A DNA stretch of 64,000 nt from Rubrobacter_A sp965214435 (GCA_965214435.1 OZ243960.1:124001-188000), one strand, 5' to 3'. Shown: positions 7,574 to 17,624, counted from the stretch's first letter. Made by a program: numbers and translations. The notes: generated by a model not told the origin, from the sequence alone.

Positions 7574-8782
7574 CTACTTGAAAGCCTGTATACCAGTAAG
7601 GGCATTGCCGAGGACCAGGGTGTGCACCTCACTGGTACCCTCGTAGGTCAGGACGCTCTCCAGGTTCGCCATGTGGCGCATGACGGGGAAGTCGTGGGTG
7701 ACGCCGTTACCGCCGAGGATGGTCCGGGCTTCGCGGCAGACGTCGAGCGCCTCGCGGACGTTGTTCAGCTTCCCGAAGGAGATGTGCTCCGGGTAGAGCG
7801 TACCGTCGTCTTTCATGCGCCCGAGGTGGAGGGCTAATAATAGGCCCTTGTCTATCTCCAGCAGCATGTTCACGAGCTTTTCCTGGGTAAGCTGGAAGGA
7901 GGCTATCGGTTTGCCGAACTGCTCGCGCTCCTTGGCGTATTCGAGCGCCGTTTCAAAGCAGTCGCGGGCCGCGCCCATGGCACCCCAGACGATGCCGTAG
8001 CGGGCCTCGTTCAGGCAGGAGAGCGGGCCTTTCATGCCTTTCGCTTCGGGGAGGAGGGCGTCTTCGGGTAGGCGGACGTTTTCGAGGTCTACGTCGCACT
8101 GGATCGAGGCCCGCATCGAGAGCTTGCTTTCTATGTTCTTCGCTGAGAAACCTGGCGTGTCGGTGGGGATGAGGAAACCGCGGACGCCGTCGTCGGACTG
8201 GGACCAGATCACGGCTACATCCGCTATGGTGCCCATCCCGGTCCAGCGTTTGCGGCCGTTTATTACCCACTCGGAGCTTTCCGGGTTCCACCGCGCGAAG
8301 GTCTCCATGTTCACCGGGTCGCTGCCGGCGTTAGGCTCGGTAAGCCCGAAGCACCCGATGGCTTCCCCGGCGGCCATCTTCGGGAGCCACTCCCTTTTCT
8401 GCTCCTCGGAACCGAACTTGTGGATCGCGGACATCGCCAGCGACCCCTGCACGGAGACAAAGGTCCGGAGGCCGGAGTCGCCGGCCTCAAGCTCCATGCA
8501 CGCGAGGCCGTAGGCCACGGCGCTCTTGCCGGCGCAGCCATAACCTGTGAGGTGCATGCCGAGCAGCCCGAGTTCGCCCATTTCGGGGACGATCTCGCGC
8601 GGAAAGTGAGCCTTCTCCCACCACTCCTCGACGTCCGGCTTGATCCTCTCGCGCACAAAGGCCCGTACCTCGTCCCGGACCTCAAGCTCTTCGTCCGAAA
8701 GCTTGGTCTCCAGGCTCAGGAAGTCGTGGGCTCCGGGGCGTCCGTCTGCCTTTCGGCGGGATTCTTTCTGCATTGCGGCCAT
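7574..8782 (-). CDS. Acyl-CoA dehydrogenase, glutaryl-CoA dehydrogenase type
   Basis: 402 residues from ATG 8782, which has GGAAGG upstream. FAD/acyl-CoA dehydrogenase motifs are present: CFGLTEPNAGSDP, the WVINGRKRWTGMG segment, REQFGKPIASFQLTQ, and TYEGTSEVHTL with the likely catalytic Glu. The NEARYGIVWGAMGAARDC stretch is characteristic of glutaryl-CoA dehydrogenases, which oxidise and decarboxylate glutaryl-CoA to crotonyl-CoA in lysine, tryptophan and aromatic breakdown. The divergent CoA-transferase next door would supply glutaryl-CoA. Other short or branched substrates remain possible. Confidence 0.8.
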   Translation of the reverse strand: MAAMQKESRRKADGRPGAHDFLSLETKLSDEELEVRDEVRAFVRERIKPDVEEWWEKAHFPREIVPEMGELGLLGMHLTGYGCAGKSAVAYGLACMELEAGDSGLRTFVSVQGSLAMSAIHKFGSEEQKREWLPKMAAGEAIGCFGLTEPNAGSDPVNMETFARWNPESSEWVINGRKRWTGMGTIADVAVIWSQSDDGVRGFLIPTDTPGFSAKNIESKLSMRASIQCDVDLENVRLPEDALLPEAKGMKGPLSCLNEARYGIVWGAMGAARDCFETALEYAKEREQFGKPIASFQLTQEKLVNMLLEIDKGLLLALHLGRMKDDGTLYPEHISFGKLNNVREALDVCREARTILGGNGVTHDFPVMRHMANLESVLTYEGTSEVHTLVLGNALTGIQAFK

Positions 8783-8892
8783 GCCATCACCTTCCGTGGC
8801 TGTCGTGCGGGGGCGTTTCTCTGCACCAGATTTTCCCATAAACCTCAAGGCTCCGTCCTGGAATGCCATTACAAAAGGCTGGAGAGCCTCGC

Positions 8893-8920
8893 CACCGCCC
8901 GTCACATCCTGCGGGCGGTG
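8893..8920. promoter_or_regulatory. 9-bp inverted repeat in the divergent promoter region
   Basis: CACCGCCCG and CGGGCGGTG form perfect arms with a 10-nt spacer between the dehydrogenase and CoA-transferase genes. A possible -10 box TAGAAT (8932-8937) for the rightward gene lies just downstream, so a bound protein would cover the -35 zone. It resembles an operator for a shared regulator; a hairpin in RNA is a less likely alternative. Confidence 0.55.
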
Positions 8921-8981
8921 TACCCGGCTAATAGAATGCCGCTCAGACTATTGAGAGGACGTTACGGAGGGTTGAGATCTG

Positions 8982-10121
8982 ATGTTTCCGCTAGAAGGCA
9001 CCCGGGTGCTGGACCTCTCACGAGTCCTGGCCGGTCCGTACGCGACGATGGTCCTCGCCGACCTCGGCGCGGACGTCCTGAAAGTGGAGCGACCGGGCAC
9101 GGGCGACGATACCCGCAACTGGGGACCGCCGTTTGTAGGGGGCGAGTCGGCCTACTTCCTCTCGGCGAACCGTAACAAGCGCTCCCTGACCGCGGACCTC
9201 AAGGACACCGAAGACCTGGAACGGGTAAAGCGCCTGGCGTCCGGGGCGGACGTCGTCGTGGAGAACCTGCGGCGCGGGGCCCTGGAGAAGCTCGGTCTCG
9301 GTTATGAAACGTTGCGGGAGGTTAACCCGGCCCTCGTCTACTGTTCCATAACCGGCTTCGGTCCCGGCCCGGACGAGGAGAAACCCGGCTACGACTTTCT
9401 GGTGCAGGCCCGCGCCGGCGTCATGGGCATAACCGGCCAGCCCGCCGGGGAACCGACGAAAGTGGGTGTGGCCGTCGCGGACATGGTCTGCGGTCTCTAC
9501 GCCGCGAACGCCATCCTCGCCGCCCTCCACCGCCGGGACGTTACCGGCGAAGGCGTAAAGGTAGAAGTCCCGCTCTTCGAGTCGACGCTCAGTTGGCTCG
9601 GCAACCGCGCCCAGGAGTACCTGGTCTCCGGCGAAGATACCGGCCGTCTGGGCAACGCCCACCCCTCCATAGTCCCCTACCAGACTTTTAGAGCTTCTGA
9701 CAAGCCAATAGCCGTCGCCGTCGGTAACGATACCCAGTTCGGAAACCTCTGCAAGGCGGTAGAGCGCGAAGACTTGGCCCGCGACGACCGCTACGCCACA
9801 AACCCCGACCGGGTCGCGAACCGCGATAGCCTGGTAGCCGAGTTGGAGAAAGTATTCGCTACCCGGACGGCGGACGAGTGGGTAGCCGCCATCCGGGAGG
9901 CCGGCGTTCCGTGCGGCCCGGTAGACAGCCTTGCGGAAGTATTCTCAGACCCGCACGTAAGAGGTTCGAGTATCCTGCAGGAGGTAGAACATCCGGCCGC
10001 CGGTACGCTGGAGACCCTGGCCTCTCCGCTGCTGTTCGACGGCGAACGTCCCCCGGTCCGTCGCCCCCCGCCGACCCTCGGAGAGCACACGGATGACGTG
10101 CAAAACAACGGGTGGAATTAG
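8982..10121 (+). CDS. CaiB/BaiF class III CoA-transferase
   Basis: 379 residues with the family hallmarks: LEGTRVLDLSRVLAGPYATM at the N-terminus, VENLRRGALEKLGLGYE, YCSITGFG, and PGYDFLVQA carrying the catalytic Asp that forms the acyl-anhydride. The family moves CoA between short acids. Pairing with a glutaryl-CoA-dehydrogenase-like gene suggests succinyl-CoA:glutarate CoA-transfer, as in human SUGCT, but the donor and acceptor are inferred from context only. ATG start with GGAGGG about 9 nt upstream. It is divergent from the dehydrogenase and shares the dyad region with it. Confidence 0.82.
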   Translation: MFPLEGTRVLDLSRVLAGPYATMVLADLGADVLKVERPGTGDDTRNWGPPFVGGESAYFLSANRNKRSLTADLKDTEDLERVKRLASGADVVVENLRRGALEKLGLGYETLREVNPALVYCSITGFGPGPDEEKPGYDFLVQARAGVMGITGQPAGEPTKVGVAVADMVCGLYAANAILAALHRRDVTGEGVKVEVPLFESTLSWLGNRAQEYLVSGEDTGRLGNAHPSIVPYQTFRASDKPIAVAVGNDTQFGNLCKAVEREDLARDDRYATNPDRVANRDSLVAELEKVFATRTADEWVAAIREAGVPCGPVDSLAEVFSDPHVRGSSILQEVEHPAAGTLETLASPLLFDGERPPVRRPPPTLGEHTDDVQNNGWN

Positions 10122-10227
10122 AATCCTCGCGTAGCTTCTCCTCGCCACCGCCTTTAGATCAGCCCTGGCCGATAGTTTCCCGAATGATAGCTACCCTGGT
10201 CAGTAACCCGGTTATACTGCTTTACTC

Positions 10228-10617
10228 GTGAAGTTTTCGTCCAAGTTAATGACGCTCTATGCTGTGGCTCTGCTTCTCTTTGGGACGGCTCTGCTTTTCG
10301 TGCCGGAAGGTTTCGAGGCGGCTGTAAGCCCGGTCGACTCCGCTCCTCAAGCCGTCTTCGTTCAACTCCTTGGCGCAGCTTTCATCGGCTTCGCTGCCGC
10401 AAACTGGATCACGCGTCGTTCCCCCGTTGGAGGCGTTTACGGTCGAGCCACTGTATTAGGGAACCTGGTGTTCTCGCTCGTTGGGTCACTCGCCCTGATT
10501 GGAAGCTTCCCAGCAGAACCAGGGTTTGGTTTCTGGCTTCTGCTCGGTATTTTTGGCATTGGAGCCGTTCTTCATGGTGCCCTTCTCCTCTGGCGTGGAC
10601 CTCGACAAGAGCACTAG
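10228..10617 (+). CDS. Small four-helix membrane protein of unknown function
   Basis: 129 residues from a GTG start, with four hydrophobic segments at about 9-27, 45-61, 75-95 and 100-122 and short loops. I recognise no family motif. Codon choice is less GC-rich at third positions than in the neighbours, suggesting recent arrival or weak expression. It stands alone between a CoA-transferase and an efflux-type transporter. Confidence 0.6.
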   Translation: MKFSSKLMTLYAVALLLFGTALLFVPEGFEAAVSPVDSAPQAVFVQLLGAAFIGFAAANWITRRSPVGGVYGRATVLGNLVFSLVGSLALIGSFPAEPGFGFWLLLGIFGIGAVLHGALLLWRGPRQEH

Positions 10618-10862
10618 CCTTCCTCTAGAGGTAGTGGTGGACTCCCTGATAGTGGCTCATAAGACTTGAAGCTTCCAGGTTTTCGATCGCGGCCCTGCTG
10701 CCACCAAAGGGAGCACGAACTACCGTGCCGTCACCGCGGTACCTTTAGCCCTCTGATCACCGGTATCGCGGGTAACGTCGATGCCGGGCGAGCGCTAGAT
10801 CTGATGGGTGAGACCCGAGCGGTCGCACCCGCAAAGCGTGAGGGAAAGAGTAGGATAGATTA

Positions 10863-12287
10863 ATGGGTATGGACGCTCGAAAACGCCGGGTGCTGGGGGT
10901 GGTGTGCCTGGCAACGGTACTGGTGATCCTGAGCATCAACCTGCCGTCGGTGATCCTGCCGGCTTTGGGCGACAAGCTCCGGGCGTCTTTTGCCGAGCAG
11001 CAGTGGGTTATAAACGCCTACGCGCTGTCTCTGGCAGCACTATTACTAACTGCGGGCTCCCTGGCCGACCGGCTGGGCCGCAAGCGTATCTTTGTCTGGG
11101 GACTGGTATGGTTTCTCTTCTCCTCGCTGTTGTGCAGTCTCGCCTGGGAGCCCGTCGTCCTCGACCTCGCCCGCGGGGCCCAGGGCGTGGGCGGGGCGGC
11201 GCTGTTCGCCGGCTCGCTGGCGCTTCTAGCCCAGGAGTTCCAGGGCGCCGAGCGGGGCAGGGCGCTCGGGGTGTGGAGCGCGGCGATAGCCGCCTCGATC
11301 GCCGTGGGACCGCTCGCCGGAGGAGCCTTGAGCGAGACGTTCGGGTGGCGGTGGGCCTTTTTCCTCTGCGTAGCCCTCACCCTGCCGGCCATACCCCTGG
11401 CGGTTGCGAACCTCTCTGAGTCACGCGACCCGGAGGCCGGCGGTATAGACTGGATCGGGGTCGCCACCCTTGCAACGGGGGTCTTTTTCCTGGTCTTCGC
11501 CCTCGTGGGTGGCAACGACCGTGGCTGGGGTAGCCCGATGACCCTGGGCGCCCTGGCTCTGGGCGTCGTACTGCTCGCGGCATACCTGCTCGTTGAGAAA
11601 GTAGAGCGCCACCCGATGCTCGACCTCTCGCTCTTTCGGGTGCCGACCTTTGTCGGGGCTTCCCTGGTAGCATTCTTCGTCAGCGCGGCGATCTTCGCCA
11701 CGCTCGTGTTTGCCCCGCGGTACTTTATAGACGCGGGCGGCGCCTCGCCCTTTGGCGCGGGCTTGCGGCTCTTGCCCTTTGCACTCTCGGCATTCCTGGC
11801 TTCGGTCACCGTGGGCCAGATAGCCGGCCGCCTCTCGCCCCGCCTCTTTATCGGGATCGGCATGTCCCTGGTCGGTGTGGGCCTCGTACTACTGTACGGG
11901 GTGGACCCGAACTCCGAGTGGACCCGGCTCGCGCCCGGGTTCGCGGTATCGGGGGTTGGTCTGGGACTCGTCAACCCGCTTCTAGCGGCCGCGGCCCTGG
12001 GGGTGGTCGGCCCGGAAAGAAGCGGCATGGCCGCCGGCATTAATAATACCTTCCGCCAACTTGGCGCGGCCTTCGGGGTGGCCGGGCTCGGGGCGGTCCT
12101 ACAGGGAGTAGAGACCCGGGCCTCCAGAGCGGGCGTAAACCCGGCGCAAGCGTTCGTGGACGGATTTAACGAAGTGCTGCTGTTCGGAGCCGCGATCGCT
12201 TTCGTCGGCGCACTCATCGCCGTAGCCCTCGTGCGCCCTAGAGACTACGTATCATCCACCAAAAGCCCCGGACCAGAAGACGAATAA
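10863..12287 (+). CDS. MFS transporter, DHA2 (EmrB/QacA) type
   Basis: 474 residues with about 14 membrane helices. The motif GSLADRLGRKRIF after helix 2 is the MFS loop signature, and GPLAGGALSETFGWRWAFF is antiporter motif C, typical of proton-driven drug efflux. The first helix has LSINLPSVILPAL, where the usual acidic residue of LD-x-TIVN is absent, so proton coupling may differ or the substrate may be a metabolite. ATG start, no partner membrane-fusion gene (as expected in an actinomycete) and no regulator next to it. Confidence 0.82.
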   Translation: MGMDARKRRVLGVVCLATVLVILSINLPSVILPALGDKLRASFAEQQWVINAYALSLAALLLTAGSLADRLGRKRIFVWGLVWFLFSSLLCSLAWEPVVLDLARGAQGVGGAALFAGSLALLAQEFQGAERGRALGVWSAAIAASIAVGPLAGGALSETFGWRWAFFLCVALTLPAIPLAVANLSESRDPEAGGIDWIGVATLATGVFFLVFALVGGNDRGWGSPMTLGALALGVVLLAAYLLVEKVERHPMLDLSLFRVPTFVGASLVAFFVSAAIFATLVFAPRYFIDAGGASPFGAGLRLLPFALSAFLASVTVGQIAGRLSPRLFIGIGMSLVGVGLVLLYGVDPNSEWTRLAPGFAVSGVGLGLVNPLLAAAALGVVGPERSGMAAGINNTFRQLGAAFGVAGLGAVLQGVETRASRAGVNPAQAFVDGFNEVLLFGAAIAFVGALIAVALVRPRDYVSSTKSPGPEDE

Positions 12288-12431
12288 ATCCTTTCCTCGC
12301 AAACGGCAGGTTTCGGGGTAAGGCGGCAGAACGGTCACGTTAAAGAAGCTGCGCTCGGACCGGGATTCTCCATCGTCACCATCCGGAACGGCGGCTATAG
12401 CGGCGAGCTACTTCGGGGTCCGCCAGGGTCT

Positions 12432-12461
12432 TTGACACGGGCAGGTGAGGTGGCGTAGTCT
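12432..12461 (+). promoter_or_regulatory. Sigma-70-like promoter for the OPT transporter
   Basis: TTGACA at 12432-12437 and TAGTCT at 12456-12461 with an 18-bp spacer, 55 nt before the chosen start. The -35 box is perfect and the -10 box is moderate. Confidence 0.45.
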
Positions 12462-12515
12462 TCCCCTGGCTTGTTAGAAGCTGGCTGGATCGGGGTTTTA
12501 GAGAAGGGAGTTCTT

Positions 12516-14627
12516 GTGGCGCAGAGAGAAGGTTCTCAGGAGCGTTCCCGAAGAGACGGAGAAGCATCCGACGAGCCATATATCCCGGCTTCCCGTTCTC
12601 TGCCGGAGATCACGTTCAAAGCCGTCGTGCTGGCCGTCTTGCTGACCGTAGTGTTAGCGGGTGCCAACGCCTATCTTGGCTTAAAGGTCGGCCTTACGGT
12701 CTCGGCGTCGATCCCCGCCGCGGTTATCTCGATGGCGGTGCTGCGCTTTTTCAGAGAGTCGAATATCCTGGAGAACAACATCATCCAGACCGCGGCCTCA
12801 GCCGGAGAGGCGCTCGCCGCCGGCGTTATATTCACGATCCCGGCGCTCGTCATACTCCGCTACTGGCAGAACTTCCAGTGGCTGCCCGTGGCGGCCATAG
12901 CCATCACCGGCGGTATCCTGGGTGTTATGTTCACCATCCCGCTGCGGCGGGCTTTGATCCTGCAGACGCGCCTGAAGTTTCCCGAGGGTGTTGCGACCGG
13001 CGAGGTCCTCAAGGCCGGTACGGAGGGAGGCCAGGGAGCCAAAGGTATCGCCGTGGCCGGCGCGGCCGGGGCGGTCTTCAAGCTTTGCCAGACGGGGTTC
13101 GGGGTTGCGGCCTCCACGGTATCCGGGGCGGTGACCGCCGGCGGGGCCATCTTCGCCATCGGTAGCGGCCTCGGGGTGGCGCTCCTGGGGGTTGGCTACA
13201 TCGTCGGCCTGAACATCGCCATTCTGGTCTTTTTGGGCGGTGCGATCTCCTGGTTTTTAGGCATCCCGATCTACACGGTCCTGGCGGGGCCGGAAGGGGT
13301 CCAGAGTATTACGCAGGGTGCCGCCGGATATGACGCGGCCCTCGCGATCTGGAGCAGCCAGATCCGCTATCTCGGCGTCGGGGCGATGGCTACCGGCGGG
13401 GTATGGGCGCTCATCTCTCTGGCGGGGCCTGTCAGGGACGGCGTACGCTCGTCGATGGAAGCTATGCGCCGGGCCCGCAGCGGCGAGGACGGAGGCCTGG
13501 AGCGTACCGAAAGAGACACCCCCATCAACTTCGTCTTCTTCGGGGCACTGGCAATGGCGATACCGATCTTCGTGGTCTTCTTCTTTGTGATCGACCGTAA
13601 CGCCCTCGACATCACCGGTGGGCTGTACTTCGGCACCATCGTCTTCGGGGTTATCTTCGCCTTTATCGCCGGCTTTCTGTTCTCCTCGGTTGCCGCCTAC
13701 ATGGCCGGGCTCGTGGGCTCGTCTAACAACCCGGTCTCCGGCGTTACCATCGCGACCATCCTGGCTACCTCGCTTATCCTGCTCGTCTTGCTGGGTACCC
13801 AGATAGATTTCGGCGTGGACGCCGGCAAGGCTACAGCCGCGGCCGCTACAGCCATCATGGTCGGCGGCGTGGTGTGCTGCGCGGCGGCCATCGGCGGCGA
13901 CAACTTACAGGACCTCAAAGCCGGTCACATCGTCGGGGCGACACCGTTCAAACAGCAGATCATGCAGGTCGTCGGCGTGGTCGTGGCGGCTCTGGCTATA
14001 GCCCCGATCCTCTCCGTACTGTTCCAGGCTTACGGCCTAGGCGACGTGTTCCCCCGGGAGGGCATGGACCCCTCGGAGGCTCTGGCCGCTCCACAGGCCA
14101 CTCTCATGGCCTCCGTCTCGGAAGGCGTCTTTGCCGGCGGCTTGCCGTGGGGAATAATTAGTATCGGATGCGCCATAGCCGTGGCGATCATCGCCGCCGA
14201 CCGCGTGCTGGAATCCCGCGGCTCGGGTTTCCGCATGCCGGTCCTGGCCGTCGCGGTTGGTTTGTACCTGCCCATAGAGCTTTCAGTCCCGATCCTGGCT
14301 GGCGGACTGGTCGCATTTTTGGCGAGCCGGTCTCCAAGCCGCCGACGGGCGGAGATTGGAGACGGCTTCGACGAGGTCAACGTCCGCGCGTCGCGCAGCG
14401 GCCTGCTCTTCGCCTCGGGCCTCATCACCGGTGAGGCGCTCATGGGTATCCTGCTGGCTATACCCTTCGCCGTCGCCCAATCCACCGACGTGCTCACCGT
14501 CGCCCCCGAGGCGCTCGGCGTGAGCGAGGGGGTGTTTACCGGAGCGGTGAACCTGATCGGCGTGGCGGCGTTCGCCCTCTTCGCCCTCTGGCTGTACCGG
14601 GTTGCCAGCGGCGGACGGAGAAGTTAG
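12516..14627 (+). CDS. OPT-family oligopeptide/metal-chelate transporter
   Basis: 703 residues with about 15-16 hydrophobic segments. The first helices contain ANAYLGLKVGLTVSASIPAA and the following NNIIQTAASAGEALAAG, both signatures of bacterial OPT proteins, and LKFPEGVATGEVLKAG is the conserved proline/glycine loop. OPT carriers import short peptides or peptide-like metal chelates using the proton gradient. GTG 12516 is preferred to TTG 12471 because GGGAG lies 5 nt upstream. The gene is monocistronic as far as can be seen. Confidence 0.85.
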   Translation: MAQREGSQERSRRDGEASDEPYIPASRSLPEITFKAVVLAVLLTVVLAGANAYLGLKVGLTVSASIPAAVISMAVLRFFRESNILENNIIQTAASAGEALAAGVIFTIPALVILRYWQNFQWLPVAAIAITGGILGVMFTIPLRRALILQTRLKFPEGVATGEVLKAGTEGGQGAKGIAVAGAAGAVFKLCQTGFGVAASTVSGAVTAGGAIFAIGSGLGVALLGVGYIVGLNIAILVFLGGAISWFLGIPIYTVLAGPEGVQSITQGAAGYDAALAIWSSQIRYLGVGAMATGGVWALISLAGPVRDGVRSSMEAMRRARSGEDGGLERTERDTPINFVFFGALAMAIPIFVVFFFVIDRNALDITGGLYFGTIVFGVIFAFIAGFLFSSVAAYMAGLVGSSNNPVSGVTIATILATSLILLVLLGTQIDFGVDAGKATAAAATAIMVGGVVCCAAAIGGDNLQDLKAGHIVGATPFKQQIMQVVGVVVAALAIAPILSVLFQAYGLGDVFPREGMDPSEALAAPQATLMASVSEGVFAGGLPWGIISIGCAIAVAIIAADRVLESRGSGFRMPVLAVAVGLYLPIELSVPILAGGLVAFLASRSPSRRRAEIGDGFDEVNVRASRSGLLFASGLITGEALMGILLAIPFAVAQSTDVLTVAPEALGVSEGVFTGAVNLIGVAAFALFALWLYRVASGGRRS

Positions 14628-14780
14628 AGAGCGCGGCAGGCATTTATCCGGGTTCCCACTACGGTTCTGAGCTGCGGCTTTCCGAAGTAGATGCCGCGGT
14701 TCCGGCGCAGACTGACCGGGGGAGATTTTTGTACAGATGTATGAAGGTTGAGGTGCGGAGTTCGTGCTACTTTGTAAGGT

Positions 14781-17615
14781 ATGAGAACAACTGACTTGAC
14801 CCCTGGATCATCCAGGGGACCTGGACGCCTGGAATACGCCGACCTGCCACCCGGGATAGGCTTCGCCGCCAAAGACGAGCCCCTGCGCAGGGACATCAAC
14901 CTGCTAGGAAGGGTCCTGGGGCGGGTGATCCAGGAGCAGGAAGGGGAAAGCCTCTTTGAGGCGGAGGAGGAGCTAAGGCTCCTCTGCAAGCGGCTGCGCT
15001 TTGACTACGACCCCGCACTCGACGAGCAACTCCGCGGGCGGATCGACGGCATGGACGAGTCGGAGATGGGCCGCATCGTGCGGGCGTTCTCGATCTACTT
15101 CCAACTGGTCAACGTCGCCGAGCGCTACCACAGGGTCCGCCGCCGCCGGCAGTACGAGTCCGCGGAGAACGAGCCGCAGCGGGCCTCGCTAAGGAGCAGC
15201 CTCTCCCGGCTCGCCCAGAAGGGCGTCGACGCTGAGCACCTCGGGCGCGCTCTGGAGAATATGAACCTGAGCCTGGTGCTGACGGCCCACCCGACCGAGG
15301 CCCAGCGGAGGACTATCCGCCGCAAGCACGGGGCGGTCGCGGAGCTTCTGAACGCCCTGGATTCGGGCAAGCTGACGGCCCGGGAGCGCGCCGGGGTCGA
15401 GGATGAACTGGCGGAGGAGATCACGCTTCTCTGGCACACCGACGAGCTGCGGGTGCAACGGCCGGAGGTGGAGGGGGAGATCCAACGCACCCTCCTTTTT
15501 TTCGAGCATCCCCTCGTCTCCGCCACGCTCGACGCCTACCGCAACCTGGAGGACGAACTCGGCCGCCAGTACGGCGAAGAGAGCCCGCCGGTAAATCCGG
15601 TTCTGAAGTTTGGTTCCTGGGTCGGCGGGGACCAGGACGGCAACCCGTTCGTCCGGCCGGAGACCATGATAACGGCCCTCAAGATGCAGCGGGAGTTGAT
15701 CCTGACCAAGCACCGGGAAGCGGCGCTCTCCCTGGCCCGGCACCTGACCCAATCCGTGAGGCGCATCGGGATCTCCGCGGAGCTTGAAGACTCCCTGGAG
15801 AGCGACGCACAGATCTTCCCGGAAGCGGCCGACCGCTTTACCAATGAAGATCTGAACGAACCTTACCGCCGCAAGATGCTTTTTATAGCCGGCCGTCTCC
15901 GGCGAGCCCTGGAATCCGACGGGGAAGACCCGCGAGGCTACCACGGCGCGGCGGAGCTACTGGAAGACCTCCTAGTGGTGCAGCGCAGCCTCCTGAGCCA
16001 CGCCGACGGGCGGGCGGCCAACGGGAAGCTAAAGGACTTTATCCGGCAGGTAGAAGTGTTCGGCTTTCACCTGGCGAAGCTCGACATCCGCCAGGAAAGC
16101 TCGCGGGTCCAGGAAGCCGTCGCCGAGGTCCTGGTCTCTACTGGCGAGGACTACGAGCAACAGGACGAAGCCGGCAAGGCGGCTCTGCTCCGGCGGCTAC
16201 TGGCCGAGCCCAAACGCGAGACAGAGCCGCAGAACCTCTCCCGGGAGACCAAAGACGTGCTCGCGACCTTTGAGAACATCCGGCGGACGGCCGAGATGTT
16301 CTCCGAACCGGCCGTCGAGACGTTTGTCTTGAGCATGGCCCGCGGGGCGAGCGACGTCCTGGCCGTCGTGTACCTGGCTCGCCGGAGCGGGCTGGTCGAG
16401 GTCGACGAGGAGGGACGCTGCAAAAGCGGGACCATAGGCGTCACCCCGCTGTTCGAGACGGTGGACGACCTTGAGGCGGCGCCCGAAGTGCTGCGGGGAT
16501 TATTGGAGGACCCGGTGTACCGCTCGTTTATCGCCGCGCGGGGAGACGTGCAGGAGATCATGCTCGGCTACAGCGACTCCGGTAAGGATGCCGGGCACGT
16601 CACGAGCAACTGGACTCTCTATAAAGCGCAGGTAGAACTCGCCGCCGCAGCCCGCGAGTATGGGGTCAAGCTGCAACTCTTCCACGGGCGCGGCGGCACC
16701 GTCGGGCGCGGCGGCGGTCCCAGCTACGACGCCATCCTGGCCCAACCGCCGGGGACCATCGGCGGGCGCATCCGCATCACCGAGCAGGGCGAGGTCATCT
16801 CCCACAAGTACGGGATGGAAGGGCTCGCCCGCCGCAGCCTCGACACCGTACTCGCCGCCGTGCTCGAAGCGAGCGTGGACGCACCCGAGGAACAAGATAA
16901 AGCTGTCGAAAAAGGCTGGACCGAGGCTCTGGACGGGCTCTCCGGCAGGTCCCGCGAAATCTACCGCCACCTCGTGTACGAGGACGAAGATTTCCTTACA
17001 TTCTTCTCGGAGGCGACCCCGATACGGGAGCTTTCGTTACTCAACATCGGGAGCCGTCCGGCAAAGAGGGTGGATAGCCCGGAAGTCGAGAGTTTGCGGG
17101 CGATACCCTGGATCTTCGCCTGGACCCAGAACCGGCTGCTGTTGCCCTCGTGGTACGGCGCGGGCACGGCGCTCTCCGAGGCGCTTGAAGATGGCGACCG
17201 GCTACAACTCTTGAGGGATATGTACGGTAGCTGGCCGTTTTTCAAGACGCTCGTGGACTTTATGCAGATGACACTCGCCAAGAGCGACCTGCGGATCGCC
17301 GCGTCCTACGCCTCGCTCGTCGGTGACGCCGGGGTGAAGGACCGCGTCTGGGGCCGGGTCTCCGAGGAGCACGAGATGTGTATCCACGCGCTGCTAAAGA
17401 TCACCCAGCAGGAAAACCTGCTCGACGGATCTCCTATACTGCAACGCTCGATCCGGCTGCGCAACCCATACGTGGACCCGCTTTCCTACATACAGGTGAA
17501 CCTCCTCCGGCGCTTCCGCGCCCTCCCCGAGGACTCGCCCGAGCGCGAGGCTATGGCTCGCCCACTCCTGCTCACCGTCTCGGCTGTCTCCAGCGGGCTC
17601 GTGAACACCGGGTAG
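14781..17615 (+). CDS. ppc: Phosphoenolpyruvate carboxylase
   Basis: 944 residues, full length. Signatures include LTAHPTEAQRRTIRRK with the catalytic His near residue 170, GSWVGGDQDGNPFV, GYSDSGKDAGHVTSNW, and FHGRGGTVGRGGGPSYDAI near 640 for PEP and bicarbonate binding. The C-terminus ends in LVNTG, close to the conserved QNTG end. The enzyme makes oxaloacetate from PEP to refill the TCA cycle. It ends 10 nt from the convergent PRC-barrel gene. The ribosome site before the ATG is weak (GTAAGG). Confidence 0.93.
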   Translation: MRTTDLTPGSSRGPGRLEYADLPPGIGFAAKDEPLRRDINLLGRVLGRVIQEQEGESLFEAEEELRLLCKRLRFDYDPALDEQLRGRIDGMDESEMGRIVRAFSIYFQLVNVAERYHRVRRRRQYESAENEPQRASLRSSLSRLAQKGVDAEHLGRALENMNLSLVLTAHPTEAQRRTIRRKHGAVAELLNALDSGKLTARERAGVEDELAEEITLLWHTDELRVQRPEVEGEIQRTLLFFEHPLVSATLDAYRNLEDELGRQYGEESPPVNPVLKFGSWVGGDQDGNPFVRPETMITALKMQRELILTKHREAALSLARHLTQSVRRIGISAELEDSLESDAQIFPEAADRFTNEDLNEPYRRKMLFIAGRLRRALESDGEDPRGYHGAAELLEDLLVVQRSLLSHADGRAANGKLKDFIRQVEVFGFHLAKLDIRQESSRVQEAVAEVLVSTGEDYEQQDEAGKAALLRRLLAEPKRETEPQNLSRETKDVLATFENIRRTAEMFSEPAVETFVLSMARGASDVLAVVYLARRSGLVEVDEEGRCKSGTIGVTPLFETVDDLEAAPEVLRGLLEDPVYRSFIAARGDVQEIMLGYSDSGKDAGHVTSNWTLYKAQVELAAAAREYGVKLQLFHGRGGTVGRGGGPSYDAILAQPPGTIGGRIRITEQGEVISHKYGMEGLARRSLDTVLAAVLEASVDAPEEQDKAVEKGWTEALDGLSGRSREIYRHLVYEDEDFLTFFSEATPIRELSLLNIGSRPAKRVDSPEVESLRAIPWIFAWTQNRLLLPSWYGAGTALSEALEDGDRLQLLRDMYGSWPFFKTLVDFMQMTLAKSDLRIAASYASLVGDAGVKDRVWGRVSEEHEMCIHALLKITQQENLLDGSPILQRSIRLRNPYVDPLSYIQVNLLRRFRALPEDSPEREAMARPLLLTVSAVSSGLVNTG

Positions 17616-17624
17616 CCGTCGGGC

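Noticed and set aside
10618..10862. Possible small gene between the membrane protein and the MFS gene
   Set aside because: The 65-codon frame here has no ribosome site, no protein-like pattern and runs into the next start; treated as intergenic.
11018..12217. 399-codon minus-strand frame under the MFS gene
   Set aside because: Composition is low-complexity Arg/Ala/Pro/Ser with no motif; the plus-strand transporter accounts for the region.
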